This document shows positions 34,762-42,726 of a stretch of DNA of 64,000 nucleotides, in pieces; position 1 is the stretch's first letter; every line of letters starts with the position of its first letter. The position numbers and the translations under genes were made by a program. The notes beneath the pieces are model-generated. The model was not told where the DNA came from. It saw only the letters and a list, made by a program, of their open reading frames with translations, and ran no database searches. Source of the DNA: UBA3478 sp049596955 (lineage in GTDB: Bacteria; Bacteroidota; Bacteroidia; Flavobacteriales; Flavobacteriaceae); assembly GCA_049596955.1 (NCBI GenBank), contig JBMYMD010000006.1:42240-106239 (forward strand), written 5' to 3'.

Positions 34762-36152
34762 GACTGACCGATTTTATAAATTTTAAACCCAATATTACTC
34801 AGCATCTCGTTATCTAGAATTCTTCTACCGTCAAATACAAAAGCAGGTTTCATCATTGCCTGATAAATGTCAGACCAATTCAAATCTATAAATTCATCCC
34901 ATTCGGTTAATACGGCTATGGCGTGTGCATCTTGTGAAGCCTCATAAGCTGAATTAACTACGGTCAAATACTTTTCATTTTCTTCTGCTGAACGCGTTCC
35001 CAAGTAATTGAGATCAGCCAGCATTTGTTCTTTTTTTACCTTAGGATCGTATACAGTGATATGCGCATGTTCTTCGATCAGTGCATCGGCAACATAGATT
35101 GCTGCAGCCTCACGTGTGTCATTAGTGTCTTTTTTAAATGCCCAACCGTAGAAGGCTATTTTTTTACCAGATACGGTGTTGTATAGCGTAGAAATGATAT
35201 GTTCGGCAAAGCGCTTTTTTTGATAATCATTTAAAAGAATGACCTGCTCCCAATAATCAGCCACTTCTTGAAGTCCGTATGATTTGGCGATATAGACTAA
35301 ATTGAGAATGTCCTTTTGAAAACAAGATCCTCCAAAGCCTACGGAAGCCTTTAAAAATTTCGGTCCTATTCTCGAATCTAGTCCAATAGCTTTAGCTACT
35401 TCATCGACATCAGCATCTGTTTTTTCGCAAAGTGCTGAAATGGCATTAATAGAAGATACGCGCTGGGCCAAAAAGGCATTAGCGACAAGTTTAGACAATT
35501 CTGATGACCACACATTGGTCTGTAATATTTTTTCTTTGGGAAGCCAGTGTTCATAGATTGCACTAAGTGCATTTCGAGCGGCTATTCCTGAAGGGGTTTC
35601 ATCTCCTCCTATGAGTATGCGATCTGCTTCGACAAGGTCAGTAATTGCTGTTCCCTCAGCTAAAAATTCTGGATTAGATAAGATTTCAAAGTGTACCCCT
35701 GAACTTGTATTATCCAATATGTTTTTGATGGCCGCGGCAGTACGAACAGGTAAGGTTGATTTTTCAACCACAATTTTGTCAGATGTAGCTGCCTTAGCTA
35801 TAGATCGCGCACAGAGCTCAATATATTTGAGATCAGCTGCCTGTCCTTTGCCTTTACCATAGGTTTTAGTCGGGGTGTTCACAGAAATAAAAATCATATC
35901 TGCCTCTTGAATAGCTCGGTCAACTTCTGTGCTAAAGAACAAGTTACGACCTCTGGTTTCTGCGATTAATTCAGCTAAACCAGGTTCATATACAGGTAGG
36001 TTGTCGAGGTCTTCATCATTCCATTGAGCGATGCGCGTTGGATTGATATCGACTACTTCAACTTTGATTTCAGGGCATTTGTTTGCGATTACGGTCATCG
36101 TTGGACCTCCAACATAACCAGCACCAATACAACAAATAGAATTTACTTTCAT
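34758..36152 (-). CDS. ugd: UDP-glucose 6-dehydrogenase
   Basis: This 464-residue enzyme oxidises UDP-glucose to UDP-glucuronate with NAD+. It has the N-terminal GAGYVGGPTM motif (10-19), VNTPTKTYGKGKG, NPEFLAEGTA, and the catalytic cysteine in VGFGGSCFQKDI (Cys277). Length and the Asn/Gly-rich N-terminus match the animal-type UGDH group that many Bacteroidota possess. It overlaps the epimerase gene by four bases and follows the CpsB-type phosphatase gene by 29 bases. Together they look like the precursor end of a polysaccharide locus, though no glycosyltransferases lie nearby. Confidence 0.95.
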   Translation of the reverse strand: MKVNSICCIGAGYVGGPTMTVIANKCPEIKVEVVDINPTRIAQWNDEDLDNLPVYEPGLAELIAETRGRNLFFSTEVDRAIQEADMIFISVNTPTKTYGKGKGQAADLKYIELCARSIAKAATSDKIVVEKSTLPVRTAAAIKNILDNTSSGVHFEILSNPEFLAEGTAITDLVEADRILIGGDETPSGIAARNALSAIYEHWLPKEKILQTNVWSSELSKLVANAFLAQRVSSINAISALCEKTDADVDEVAKAIGLDSRIGPKFLKASVGFGGSCFQKDILNLVYIAKSYGLQEVADYWEQVILLNDYQKKRFAEHIISTLYNTVSGKKIAFYGWAFKKDTNDTREAAAIYVADALIEEHAHITVYDPKVKKEQMLADLNYLGTRSAEENEKYLTVVNSAYEASQDAHAIAVLTEWDEFIDLNWSDIYQAMMKPAFVFDGRRILDNEMLSNIGFKIYKIGQS

Positions 36153-36181
36153 TTTTAGGACTTTTATTTGCGCAAATGTAG

Positions 36182-36931
36182 TTAGAATGCGCGGTTATAA
36201 AAACTACCTATAGTCGTTTCTATGATATTTTCAATTTTTGGCAGGTCTTTTTTCTTTAATTGTATTTTTTTAAGCGCATTGATGTGACGCATGTGGTGAG
36301 CATCAGTTGCTGCGAAATCATAAATATTCATATCGAGTAGGGTATAGGCCATTTTTTGAACCTGAGATCCGTAATATCCACCGAGTGCTAATAAATTAAG
36401 CTGCATAAAAACACGTTCAGTTTTCTTTAAGCGCCTAAAGTAATCTGGTTTTTTATGATAGTATAAATAGCGCTCTGGATGTGCAAGAATGGGGTATAAA
36501 CCCTTTTTGACTGAAAGTTGGAGTGCATCTTCTAGATTTGCTGAGGCCTGTAGATATGACATTTCAACTAAGAGATAGTTCTGAGCTAATGGCATAGCTC
36601 CTCCTTTTTCTAAAAGTTCATTGAAATTTTCGTCAATCATGTGCTCTGCAGCTATATTTCTTTTGATCATCAAATCATTTGAATCTAAATGAGCGCTCAA
36701 GTTTTCTTCAGCCCTTTTGATGGTCTCAGGTGTATTGGGATGAACACCTGACATGATGTGAGGGGTATGAATCAATCCGTCAAATCCCAGATTGTGCAGC
36801 GCTTTTATCATTTCAAGCGAGTCCGCTGATGTTTTGGCACCGTCATCTATGCCTGGAAGTATATGGTTATGGATATCTATAAACCCTTCGAGTAAATCAA
36901 CTAGAAATATTTTTTTGCCGAATGAAAACAC
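36182..36931 (-). CDS. CpsB/YwqE-type tyrosine-protein phosphatase (PHP domain)
   Basis: This PHP-domain protein contains the metal-binding FIDIHNHILPGIDDGAK, plus HTPHIMSGVHPN, ILAHPERYLYY and DFAATDAHHMRHI, all conserved in CpsB/YwqE metal-dependent phosphatases that dephosphorylate the BY-kinase controlling capsule export. The frame is open back to 37120, but that would overlap the divergent gene at 37074 and add an unrelated basic tail. The GTG at 36931 gives 249 residues beginning MFSFGKKIF, which agrees with family length; ATG 36970 is an alternative. It is the first gene of the run to ugd and the epimerase. Confidence 0.88.
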   Translation of the reverse strand: MFSFGKKIFLVDLLEGFIDIHNHILPGIDDGAKTSADSLEMIKALHNLGFDGLIHTPHIMSGVHPNTPETIKRAEENLSAHLDSNDLMIKRNIAAEHMIDENFNELLEKGGAMPLAQNYLLVEMSYLQASANLEDALQLSVKKGLYPILAHPERYLYYHKKPDYFRRLKKTERVFMQLNLLALGGYYGSQVQKMAYTLLDMNIYDFAATDAHHMRHINALKKIQLKKKDLPKIENIIETTIGSFYNRAF

Positions 36932-37073
36932 AATGTAAAGATAGTTCTTACCCTTGATTTTTTTATTCATTTTAATGGCATAATAATGTGGTACATCTAA
37001 AAAAATGTTCCAAGCACGAGATTTCAAGAAAATTTGAAGTAAAAAGCGTAGTATCCTTTTAAATACGTTCGTT

Positions 37074-37670
37074 ATGTGGCAAAATATCCGTATGATTCTA
37101 CTTGCAGTCCTATTGCTCAATTGTACCTCAATTTTTGGTCAAGGCAAGAATTCAGAGCTTTTTAGGGGACTAGTAATCGGAATGCAGAAAAATAATGCAG
37201 AGCTTCATTTTCAAAAAAATCAAAATTATTTTGAATCAATTCAATTTGGAGATGGGGTTGTATTCACTGCCCATCCTAGAAACTTTGTTTATACTTCAAT
37301 GGTAAAGCTAGAAGGTCTCAGATTGTACCCTCGATTTTCAGAACTTAGCGGACTGCGTTACGATGTAATTTTAAAGTATTTAAATCAAATTAAATCTTAT
37401 TTCGTTGAGGGTTTAGATTATAAAATCGCCTATCAAAGTTTTTACTGGAATGCACCATACAAGTGGTTGTCAAAAGATTACGTATTGGGCCTTGTTCTTG
37501 AAAGTCCAAATCAAAAAACAATTATTCACGTGCACCCTATAGAATATACAGTGTATGATGCCGAAGTACTCAATATTCAAATCGATATTCTGTCAAAAGA
37601 TCTGTGGGTTGGATTGCAACGAAGTGGTCGAATAGGGGAGGCTAGTCAACTCGTCAAACTAAATTTATAA
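37074..37670 (+). CDS. Hypothetical secreted protein
   Basis: This 198-residue protein has an N-terminal signal (MILLAVLLLNCTSIFGQ within residues 7-23). The mature part has aromatic-rich, beta-like segments (ELHFQKNQNYFESIQF, VHPIEYTVYDAEVLNIQI). I recognise no family. ATG codons at 37074 and 37092 are both possible starts; the second gives a standard signal peptide. Its 3-prime end overlaps the convergent DUF5916 gene by six bases. The signal peptide and lack of a better frame support it as a gene; function is unknown. Confidence 0.65.
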   Translation: MWQNIRMILLAVLLLNCTSIFGQGKNSELFRGLVIGMQKNNAELHFQKNQNYFESIQFGDGVVFTAHPRNFVYTSMVKLEGLRLYPRFSELSGLRYDVILKYLNQIKSYFVEGLDYKIAYQSFYWNAPYKWLSKDYVLGLVLESPNQKTIIHVHPIEYTVYDAEVLNIQIDILSKDLWVGLQRSGRIGEASQLVKLNL

Positions 37671-39875
37671 TCCAAATCGATAGGTAACCTTGAGGTTAAT
37701 TGACCGGTATTTTGGTGAAAATACATTCACAAAATAGTTGTCGTTATACACCAAATACAAGTCAGACAATGGTGCAAATCGCCATTGAAGCCTTGAGTTG
37801 ATTCCTAGATTATCTCGCTGATTACTGTATTGGAAAATCGTTGTCCAAAATAGGGACTTACTAAATGTCACATCAGTTCTTGGACTGAGTAACCAGATAT
37901 CAGCTGATTCATAGGGATCGGGAAGGCGAATTGCGTCGTAGTTGACACCAAAGTTAAACTCTACCCATGGTTGGAATCGATATCCAATACTTCCTTGAAC
38001 ACTGTGTGAGTTACCCGTGTAAAATGTTCCTGATTCAACCTCAAATTGTCCAAATAAGGTTTTCCCTTGATTGGATTCATATTGAATTCGAGCCTTGTTG
38101 TAATGGTATCCTACATCAGCAGGTAAAGGTGTCCCTCCACTTGTGCGCGTTGGGTCAAAGGGAAAAGTCAAATAGGTATATTCATATTGATGGCCAATTT
38201 CAATTTTGGCGTTTGATTTAAAAGTCGTCTCAAAAGAACTTCTTAAAAAACGATCGGAAAACAGATTGTCAGATTCAGTTAACCAATACATCGAATGAAA
38301 TGTTTGTAACTGATAACGTTGAATTTTGCCCGCCTTAGGATAGAAGCTTCTGGTAATGTAATTTCCAGCCTTTTTAATTCCTGTTCTCGGTACAAAACCT
38401 AAATCAGAACGGTATTCTTCGTCTATATATGAAAATGTGTTTGAAATTCTCCACTCCCGTGTATTGTACGAGAGAGAAGCTCTAGTAGAAAAATTACCTT
38501 TTGTGTCATCAGGTTGGATAGACTTGTGCACATAAAACGAGCCTTCCCATTTAGTATCTGCAGAAGCCAATTGATAATCCATTCCAAAAACTCGGTTAAA
38601 CTCTCGACTCCGTTCTAAAAAATCATAATCCTTTAGTGTTTGTCTGTTAATGGCAAAGACGTTGATGTTAGACCTGGCAAAGACCTTTTTTTGCAATACC
38701 AACATGGTATTATTAAATGAGGCGATCTCATTTTCAGGATCCTCAGCAGTTTGAATACTCAGAAATCCTATACGCCAATCTTCGTTTATTTTACCACTCA
38801 AACGAGCCCCGGCAAGAATTCTATTTTCTATAAGATTGTTGTCTTTGTCGTAGGCAAGTCCAATTCTTCTTGAAAAAAATGGAGTTTCATCTCTGCTGCT
38901 CCCCAAATTGCTAAATAAGTCACCATTATCAATAAAAAATTGTCTTCGCTCTGGAAGTCTAAATTCAAATCTCGAAAGGTTGGTGAAAACTCGGTCTACT
39001 TCTACATTCGAAAAATCAGGATTAAGCGTTAAATCTAAATTAAGCCCTGATCCAATTGCTATTTTGGCATCTCCTCCAAATTTGAACGATTCGTTTTTTT
39101 CTTTACCGATGAAATCGTTCTCAGTAAGGGCATTTATGTAGGGAATCAGATTAATCGGAGTTTTAGATTTACCCAAAGGTTCTTCAAAATTGAGTTTACC
39201 CATAATTCCTAAATCAGCCTGAATAAGATTCTGAGGTATGCGATTCGAAACACTCTGTTCGTTTGTTGCGATATTGAATCGATACGCTCTAAAACGCCAA
39301 GACGTACTGTTTTCTTTGAATTTGATTGAATTAAAGGGAATTTCCATTTCAGCAGTGAAATAGGTATCGTAGATTTTACTCTCGCCTTTCCATTTGGTGT
39401 CCCAAGTGCGGTTGAAACTTTCCCTGCGATTTCCTCCATTAAAAATTAGGGCTTCTCTGCGAACTCCGAAAGGAGAAATACTAAACTGAAAAGCATTTGT
39501 TCCGTCATTGAAAGTGTCAATCAAAAAACTTACGTTATCGTTTTGCGTTCCAAAAAAGTCTCGTTTTAGGGTAGAGGCGACAAAATTATTGTCTGGGTTT
39601 TCAGCCTTGATGGAAATATACAAGTGCGTATCTGTATATGCCGCTTGAATATAGGTTTGGTGTTCTGCGATTTCTGAATCACTTGGAAAATATTGAGCAA
39701 AGTCAGTAAGCACTTGAGCCTTTTGCCAAATGACTTCATCTAACACTCCGTCAATTGTCGGTGGAGTGTCGATCTTCATGGCTGTAAATTCTTTATCTAC
39801 GGTCTGTTGAGCTTGGATAATTGTAGAATAAAAAACAAAAAAAGTAATGGGTAAATAAAAATCTTTCAGTTTCAT
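37665..39875 (-). CDS. DUF5916 outer-membrane-like protein with CBM9-like N-terminal domain
   Basis: This 736-residue protein starts with a signal peptide (ITFFVFYSTIIQAQ). A carbohydrate-binding-family-9-like domain (about 25-230) includes PPTIDGVLDEVIWQKA and DTFNDGTNAFQFSISPFG. The remainder (DUF5916) is rich in alternating strands and aromatic residues and ends in NVFSPKYRSINLKVTYRFGL, a terminus typical of outer-membrane beta barrels. This pairing is common in Bacteroidota; the ligand is unknown and sugar binding by the N-terminal domain is not proven. A perfect 19-base inverted repeat lies nine bases upstream of the start codon (39885-39903). Confidence 0.9.
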   Translation of the reverse strand: MKLKDFYLPITFFVFYSTIIQAQQTVDKEFTAMKIDTPPTIDGVLDEVIWQKAQVLTDFAQYFPSDSEIAEHQTYIQAAYTDTHLYISIKAENPDNNFVASTLKRDFFGTQNDNVSFLIDTFNDGTNAFQFSISPFGVRREALIFNGGNRRESFNRTWDTKWKGESKIYDTYFTAEMEIPFNSIKFKENSTSWRFRAYRFNIATNEQSVSNRIPQNLIQADLGIMGKLNFEEPLGKSKTPINLIPYINALTENDFIGKEKNESFKFGGDAKIAIGSGLNLDLTLNPDFSNVEVDRVFTNLSRFEFRLPERRQFFIDNGDLFSNLGSSRDETPFFSRRIGLAYDKDNNLIENRILAGARLSGKINEDWRIGFLSIQTAEDPENEIASFNNTMLVLQKKVFARSNINVFAINRQTLKDYDFLERSREFNRVFGMDYQLASADTKWEGSFYVHKSIQPDDTKGNFSTRASLSYNTREWRISNTFSYIDEEYRSDLGFVPRTGIKKAGNYITRSFYPKAGKIQRYQLQTFHSMYWLTESDNLFSDRFLRSSFETTFKSNAKIEIGHQYEYTYLTFPFDPTRTSGGTPLPADVGYHYNKARIQYESNQGKTLFGQFEVESGTFYTGNSHSVQGSIGYRFQPWVEFNFGVNYDAIRLPDPYESADIWLLSPRTDVTFSKSLFWTTIFQYSNQRDNLGINSRLQWRFAPLSDLYLVYNDNYFVNVFSPKYRSINLKVTYRFGL

Positions 39876-39884
39876 GTTAGCAAT

Positions 39885-39903
39885 TAGTCTTTGAAAAAGA
39901 CTA
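39885..39903. repeat. Perfect 19-base inverted repeat at the DUF5916 gene start
   Basis: TAGTCTTT (39885-39892), a three-base centre GAA, then AAAGACTA (39896-39903), with no mismatch. It lies nine bases upstream of the DUF5916 start codon, where it would be an operator or a 5-prime leader hairpin. It is not followed by a strong T run, so termination is unlikely. The remaining 240 bases to rmuC hold no gene I can support, only AT-rich sequence and a probable rmuC promoter. Confidence 0.4.
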
Positions 39904-40116
39904 TAAAATTACATAAAGGTTTAAAAGTAATTTCTAAAAAACGTTCGAAAATACTAATTCAATCGATTATTTTCTCATTTTGTTACAATAGATGAAATCT
40001 ACTTGTATTAAAAAGTCTTTTTTGATTGCGAATTCAATGCGTTAATCGAGCTGCAATAAGGGTATAATTTTTAATAAGTTAGCAGCTATTGCGGTTAAAT
40101 GAATAAAGAACATTAA

Positions 40117-40124
40117 TAACTTTG
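40117..40124 (+). promoter_or_regulatory. Candidate rmuC -7 promoter box
   Basis: TAACTTTG matches TAnnTTTG exactly and lies 19 bases before the rmuC start codon, but the -33 position (GGTT, 20 bases upstream) is a poor fit. Called only on the -7 box and its placement. Confidence 0.35.
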
Positions 40125-40143
40125 AGTATAAAATAATAATGGC

Positions 40144-41478
40144 ATGCAATCGTACATCATTCTCTCTTTGCTCATCATAAATTCCATTCTTTTACTAGTG
40201 ATTATAATGCGATCGAAAAGTTCAAATTCAAATCAATTTAAAGGAGTTATTGCCGATGCGCTTCTATCGCAATTCTCTGAAAATAGAATTGAACTTCAAA
40301 ATGCCTTAAAAGACAATCGCAAAGAATTTGCTGAGGCTTTGGATAAACTCTCTAAAAACATGGAAGAAAAGATGTTTCAAAATGCACAAACCCAAGAAAA
40401 AAGCGCACATAATCTGCGTATAGAAACCAAAACTTCGCTGCACAACTTCTCTGAAGTGCTTAATAAGAGCATCAAAGATTTTAATCAAGTTCAAAAAGAA
40501 AAATTTGACCAAATGAATCTTAAGCAACAAGAACTGGTTAAAACCACGGAGGTAAGACTTGAAAAAATGAGAGAAACGGTTGATGAAAAACTTCAAACTA
40601 CCCTTGAGAAAAGACTAGGAGAGTCGTTTAAATTAGTGAGTGAGCGCCTTGAGGCCGTGCAGAAAGGATTAGGTGAAATGCAGAATTTAGCACACGGTGT
40701 TGGAGATTTAAAGAAGGTTTTAAGCAATGTAAAGACCAGAGGTGTTTTGGGTGAAATTCAATTGGGTAATATTCTTGAACAAATAATGAGTCCAGAGCAA
40801 TACGACAGAGATGTTCGCACTAAAAGAGGTTCAAATGACCATGTAGAATTTGCCATTAAATTACCAGGTAAAGACCATCAAGGTAAAGAGGTGTACCTTC
40901 CAATTGATGCCAAGTTTCCACAAGAAGACTACATTAGATTACAAGAAGCTTATGATTCAGCCGATTTGGTAGCTATTGAGCAAGCCAAGAAATCGCTAGT
41001 CAGAAGTATTAAAAATTTCGCCAAAAGTATACGCGATAAGTATATTGACCCTCCTTACACTACAGATTTTGGAATCTTGTTTTTACCTATCGAGGGACTT
41101 TTTGCTGAGCTCGTACGACAACCTGAATTGGTAGCTATCCTGCAAAGAGACTATAAAATCATCATTACTGGCCCTACAACTCTTGCTGCGATGCTCAATA
41201 GTCTTCAAATGGGATTCAAAACCTTAGCTATCCAAAAGAGAAGTAGTGAGGTTTGGGATATTTTGGGAGCAGTAAAAACCGAATTCAGCAAATTCGGTGG
41301 AGTACTTGAGAAAGCTCAAAAGAAGATCACAGAAGCCAACAAAGAGTTAGATACTTTGGTCGGAACAAGAACGCGAATGATGATGTCTAAATTGAGAAAA
41401 GTTGAGGAATTACCGTCTTCTAACATTCAAGACGAAGTAGACTTGTTAGAAGATCTAAATGAAAAAGGAGAGGCTTAG
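40144..41478 (+). CDS. rmuC: DNA recombination protein RmuC
   Basis: This 444-residue protein has one N-terminal membrane anchor (IILSLLIINSILLLVIIM), a long coiled coil (about 35-195), and the PD-(D/E)XK-like RmuC domain. Domain motifs include GVLGEIQLGNILEQIMSPEQYDR, YLPIDAKFPQEDY and GILFLPIEGLFAELVRQPEL, followed by a second helical stretch. RmuC limits inversion or recombination at short inverted repeats and has been tied to anti-mobile-DNA functions; its cleavage activity is not established. Length is normal. It is a single gene with its own likely promoter. Confidence 0.95.
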   Translation: MQSYIILSLLIINSILLLVIIMRSKSSNSNQFKGVIADALLSQFSENRIELQNALKDNRKEFAEALDKLSKNMEEKMFQNAQTQEKSAHNLRIETKTSLHNFSEVLNKSIKDFNQVQKEKFDQMNLKQQELVKTTEVRLEKMRETVDEKLQTTLEKRLGESFKLVSERLEAVQKGLGEMQNLAHGVGDLKKVLSNVKTRGVLGEIQLGNILEQIMSPEQYDRDVRTKRGSNDHVEFAIKLPGKDHQGKEVYLPIDAKFPQEDYIRLQEAYDSADLVAIEQAKKSLVRSIKNFAKSIRDKYIDPPYTTDFGILFLPIEGLFAELVRQPELVAILQRDYKIIITGPTTLAAMLNSLQMGFKTLAIQKRSSEVWDILGAVKTEFSKFGGVLEKAQKKITEANKELDTLVGTRTRMMMSKLRKVEELPSSNIQDEVDLLEDLNEKGEA

Positions 41479-41485
41479 ACTTTTT

Positions 41486-41566
41486 ATGAAAAAATTATTC
41501 TATGCATTATTCCTGATTCAATCTTGCGAAAATAGTAAGAGTACGTTTATGCAGTTGCCATTTTGA
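41486..41566 (+). CDS. Tiny lipoprotein-signal ORF (26 codons), possible micro-protein or remnant
   Basis: ATG 41486 to TGA 41566 encodes MKKLFYALFLIQSCENSKS followed by seven residues. The N-terminus is a good lipoprotein signal with a lipobox-like cysteine at position 14, but only 12 residues would remain after lipidation. It starts eight bases after the rmuC stop. It could be a remnant of a truncated lipoprotein gene or a true lysis-protein-like micro-lipoprotein. The 160 bases of the gap hold nothing else but the terminator for the next gene. Confidence 0.3.
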   Translation: MKKLFYALFLIQSCENSKSTFMQLPF

Positions 41567-41595
41567 GATCAACGCTTATTTTACTTGTTATGAAT

Positions 41596-41622
41596 AAAAA
41601 AAGCCCTCTATAAAGAGGGCTT
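41596..41622 (-). terminator. Intrinsic terminator of the lipoprotein gene 41642-42322
   Basis: A nine-base perfect stem, AAGCCCTCT (41601-41609) and AGAGGGCTT (41614-41622), closes a four-base loop. On the minus strand it runs directly into a U run formed by the seven A residues at 41596-41602, so it ends the minus-strand transcript 20 bases after that gene's stop codon. On the plus strand no T run follows, so it is not a classic rmuC terminator. Confidence 0.85.
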
Positions 41623-41641
41623 ACTATTTGGATTGATTGTA

Positions 41642-42322
41642 TTAATCAATTTCTTCAACCATGAAATTTAGAGTGTAATTCGTTTGATTGGCACCCTCTT
41701 TCCACCAGAACGTATATGTACCATTCGTTACATCTAAACTAGGTGTATTGATACCTGCATAATCTGGAATAGGGAATTCTTGACGATACTTCGCCAATAA
41801 GTCGTCTCCAACGGCTTTAGCGAAGCCCATACCCACTAATGGATACTGATTGGGCAACGATATGAAATTAATCACATTTTCAGAGTTCCAATCGATTTGA
41901 TTAGAATTATTAATTGCTGTAAAAGCCCCAAGTTGAGTTTCTATTGGACCCACACAAGGAAAGTCGTCTACCGAGTGAACTGCAGAAACTTCTAAAGCTT
42001 CAACTTTAATACCTACAAGCCTTTGATTAGCGCTTAAGGTAAAAGAAACCAAATCTGTATAAGATTCGTGATTCGGAAAAAATGGAATAACCGGCACTGG
42101 TGGGCCACCTTCGAAAGTAGTACATTGGGCACCACTAGCAGGAGTTGAAGTACCAATGATTTTATTATCGCCTGCGCGAAAGTTCACAATTGTAGGTGAA
42201 GACATCACCCCAGACAATTCTCCATCTATGGCTTCATTCCATGCAATTCCATCATATTCATCTTCTTTGTCACAAGCGATGAATAGCAACCCTAAGGCTA
42301 ATACGTAAATACTTTTTTTCAT
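41642..42322 (-). CDS. Hypothetical lipoprotein
   Basis: This 226-residue protein begins with a lipoprotein signal peptide (SIYVLALGLLFIAC, Cys17) followed by an acidic stretch DKEDEYDG, a common sorting-like start in surface lipoproteins of this phylum. The body contains Gly/Pro-rich segments and a Cys pair (QCTTFEGG and FPCVGP) that may form a disulfide; it ends in alternating strands (TYTFWWKEGANQTNYTLNF). I recognise no family. It is transcribed alone, with its own terminator. Probably exposed on the cell surface or in the periplasm. Confidence 0.8.
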   Translation of the reverse strand: MKKSIYVLALGLLFIACDKEDEYDGIAWNEAIDGELSGVMSSPTIVNFRAGDNKIIGTSTPASGAQCTTFEGGPPVPVIPFFPNHESYTDLVSFTLSANQRLVGIKVEALEVSAVHSVDDFPCVGPIETQLGAFTAINNSNQIDWNSENVINFISLPNQYPLVGMGFAKAVGDDLLAKYRQEFPIPDYAGINTPSLDVTNGTYTFWWKEGANQTNYTLNFMVEEID

Positions 42323-42397
42323 GTATGTGTTTTGTTGTAGTTAAAAAGTAAATTTAAAAATTTTTAGGAACTTTCAATTTTTTGTTTAACTTTAAGT

Positions 42398-42520
42398 ATG
42401 AAAAGTTCAACAATAGTTTATGTGTTCGGGACAATCGTTTTAAGCATCGCCTTTATATTTGGGGTGCTCTTCTTCTCTATTGCAATGTTATTGGGCTATT
42501 TAAAAAAGCAAATAGCCTAA
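42398..42520 (+). CDS. Single-span membrane micro-protein, 40 residues
   Basis: ATG 42398 to TAA 42520 encodes a 40-residue product dominated by one hydrophobic helix (IVYVFGTIVLSIAFIFGVLFF and continuing to MLLGY) and ending KKQIA. The positive C-terminal end suggests it stays in the cytoplasm. TAACTTTA, one base off the -7 consensus, lies four bases before the ATG. It is convergent with the 60-residue membrane protein that ends seven bases away. No family recognised; short length makes the call tentative. Confidence 0.4.
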   Translation: MKSSTIVYVFGTIVLSIAFIFGVLFFSIAMLLGYLKKQIA

Positions 42521-42527
42521 TCTTCAA

Positions 42528-42710
42528 TCAGTTTGATTTCTTCTTCAGAAGAACAAATAGGGTTATGCTAGCAAATAAAAAAATGAGACCTCCGATGAGA
42601 TAGGGGGTATCAATGAAGCTTTGCAGACCGTACATGATGTAAACCACCACAAAGCAAGCTATAGCTAAAAGCAAAAAACTAATAGCCAATATCCATTTAA
42701 AAACTTTCAT
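42528..42710 (-). CDS. Small two-helix membrane protein
   Basis: This 60-residue protein has two hydrophobic helices (about 5-27 and 38-56), separated by GLQSFIDTPYLIG, and ends KKKSN. It lies 16 bases after the racemase gene on the same strand, so it is likely cotranscribed. The clean two-helix layout with flanking lysines looks like a real small membrane protein. No family recognised. Confidence 0.5.
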   Translation of the reverse strand: MKVFKWILAISFLLLAIACFVVVYIMYGLQSFIDTPYLIGGLIFLFASITLFVLLKKKSN

Positions 42711-42726
42711 AAATGTATTTTAAAAT

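Noticed and set aside
36932..37120. Extended N-terminus of the CpsB-type phosphatase from a start at 37120
   Set aside because: It would overlap the divergent gene at 37074 and adds a basic, non-family segment; the GTG at 36931 matches the family start.
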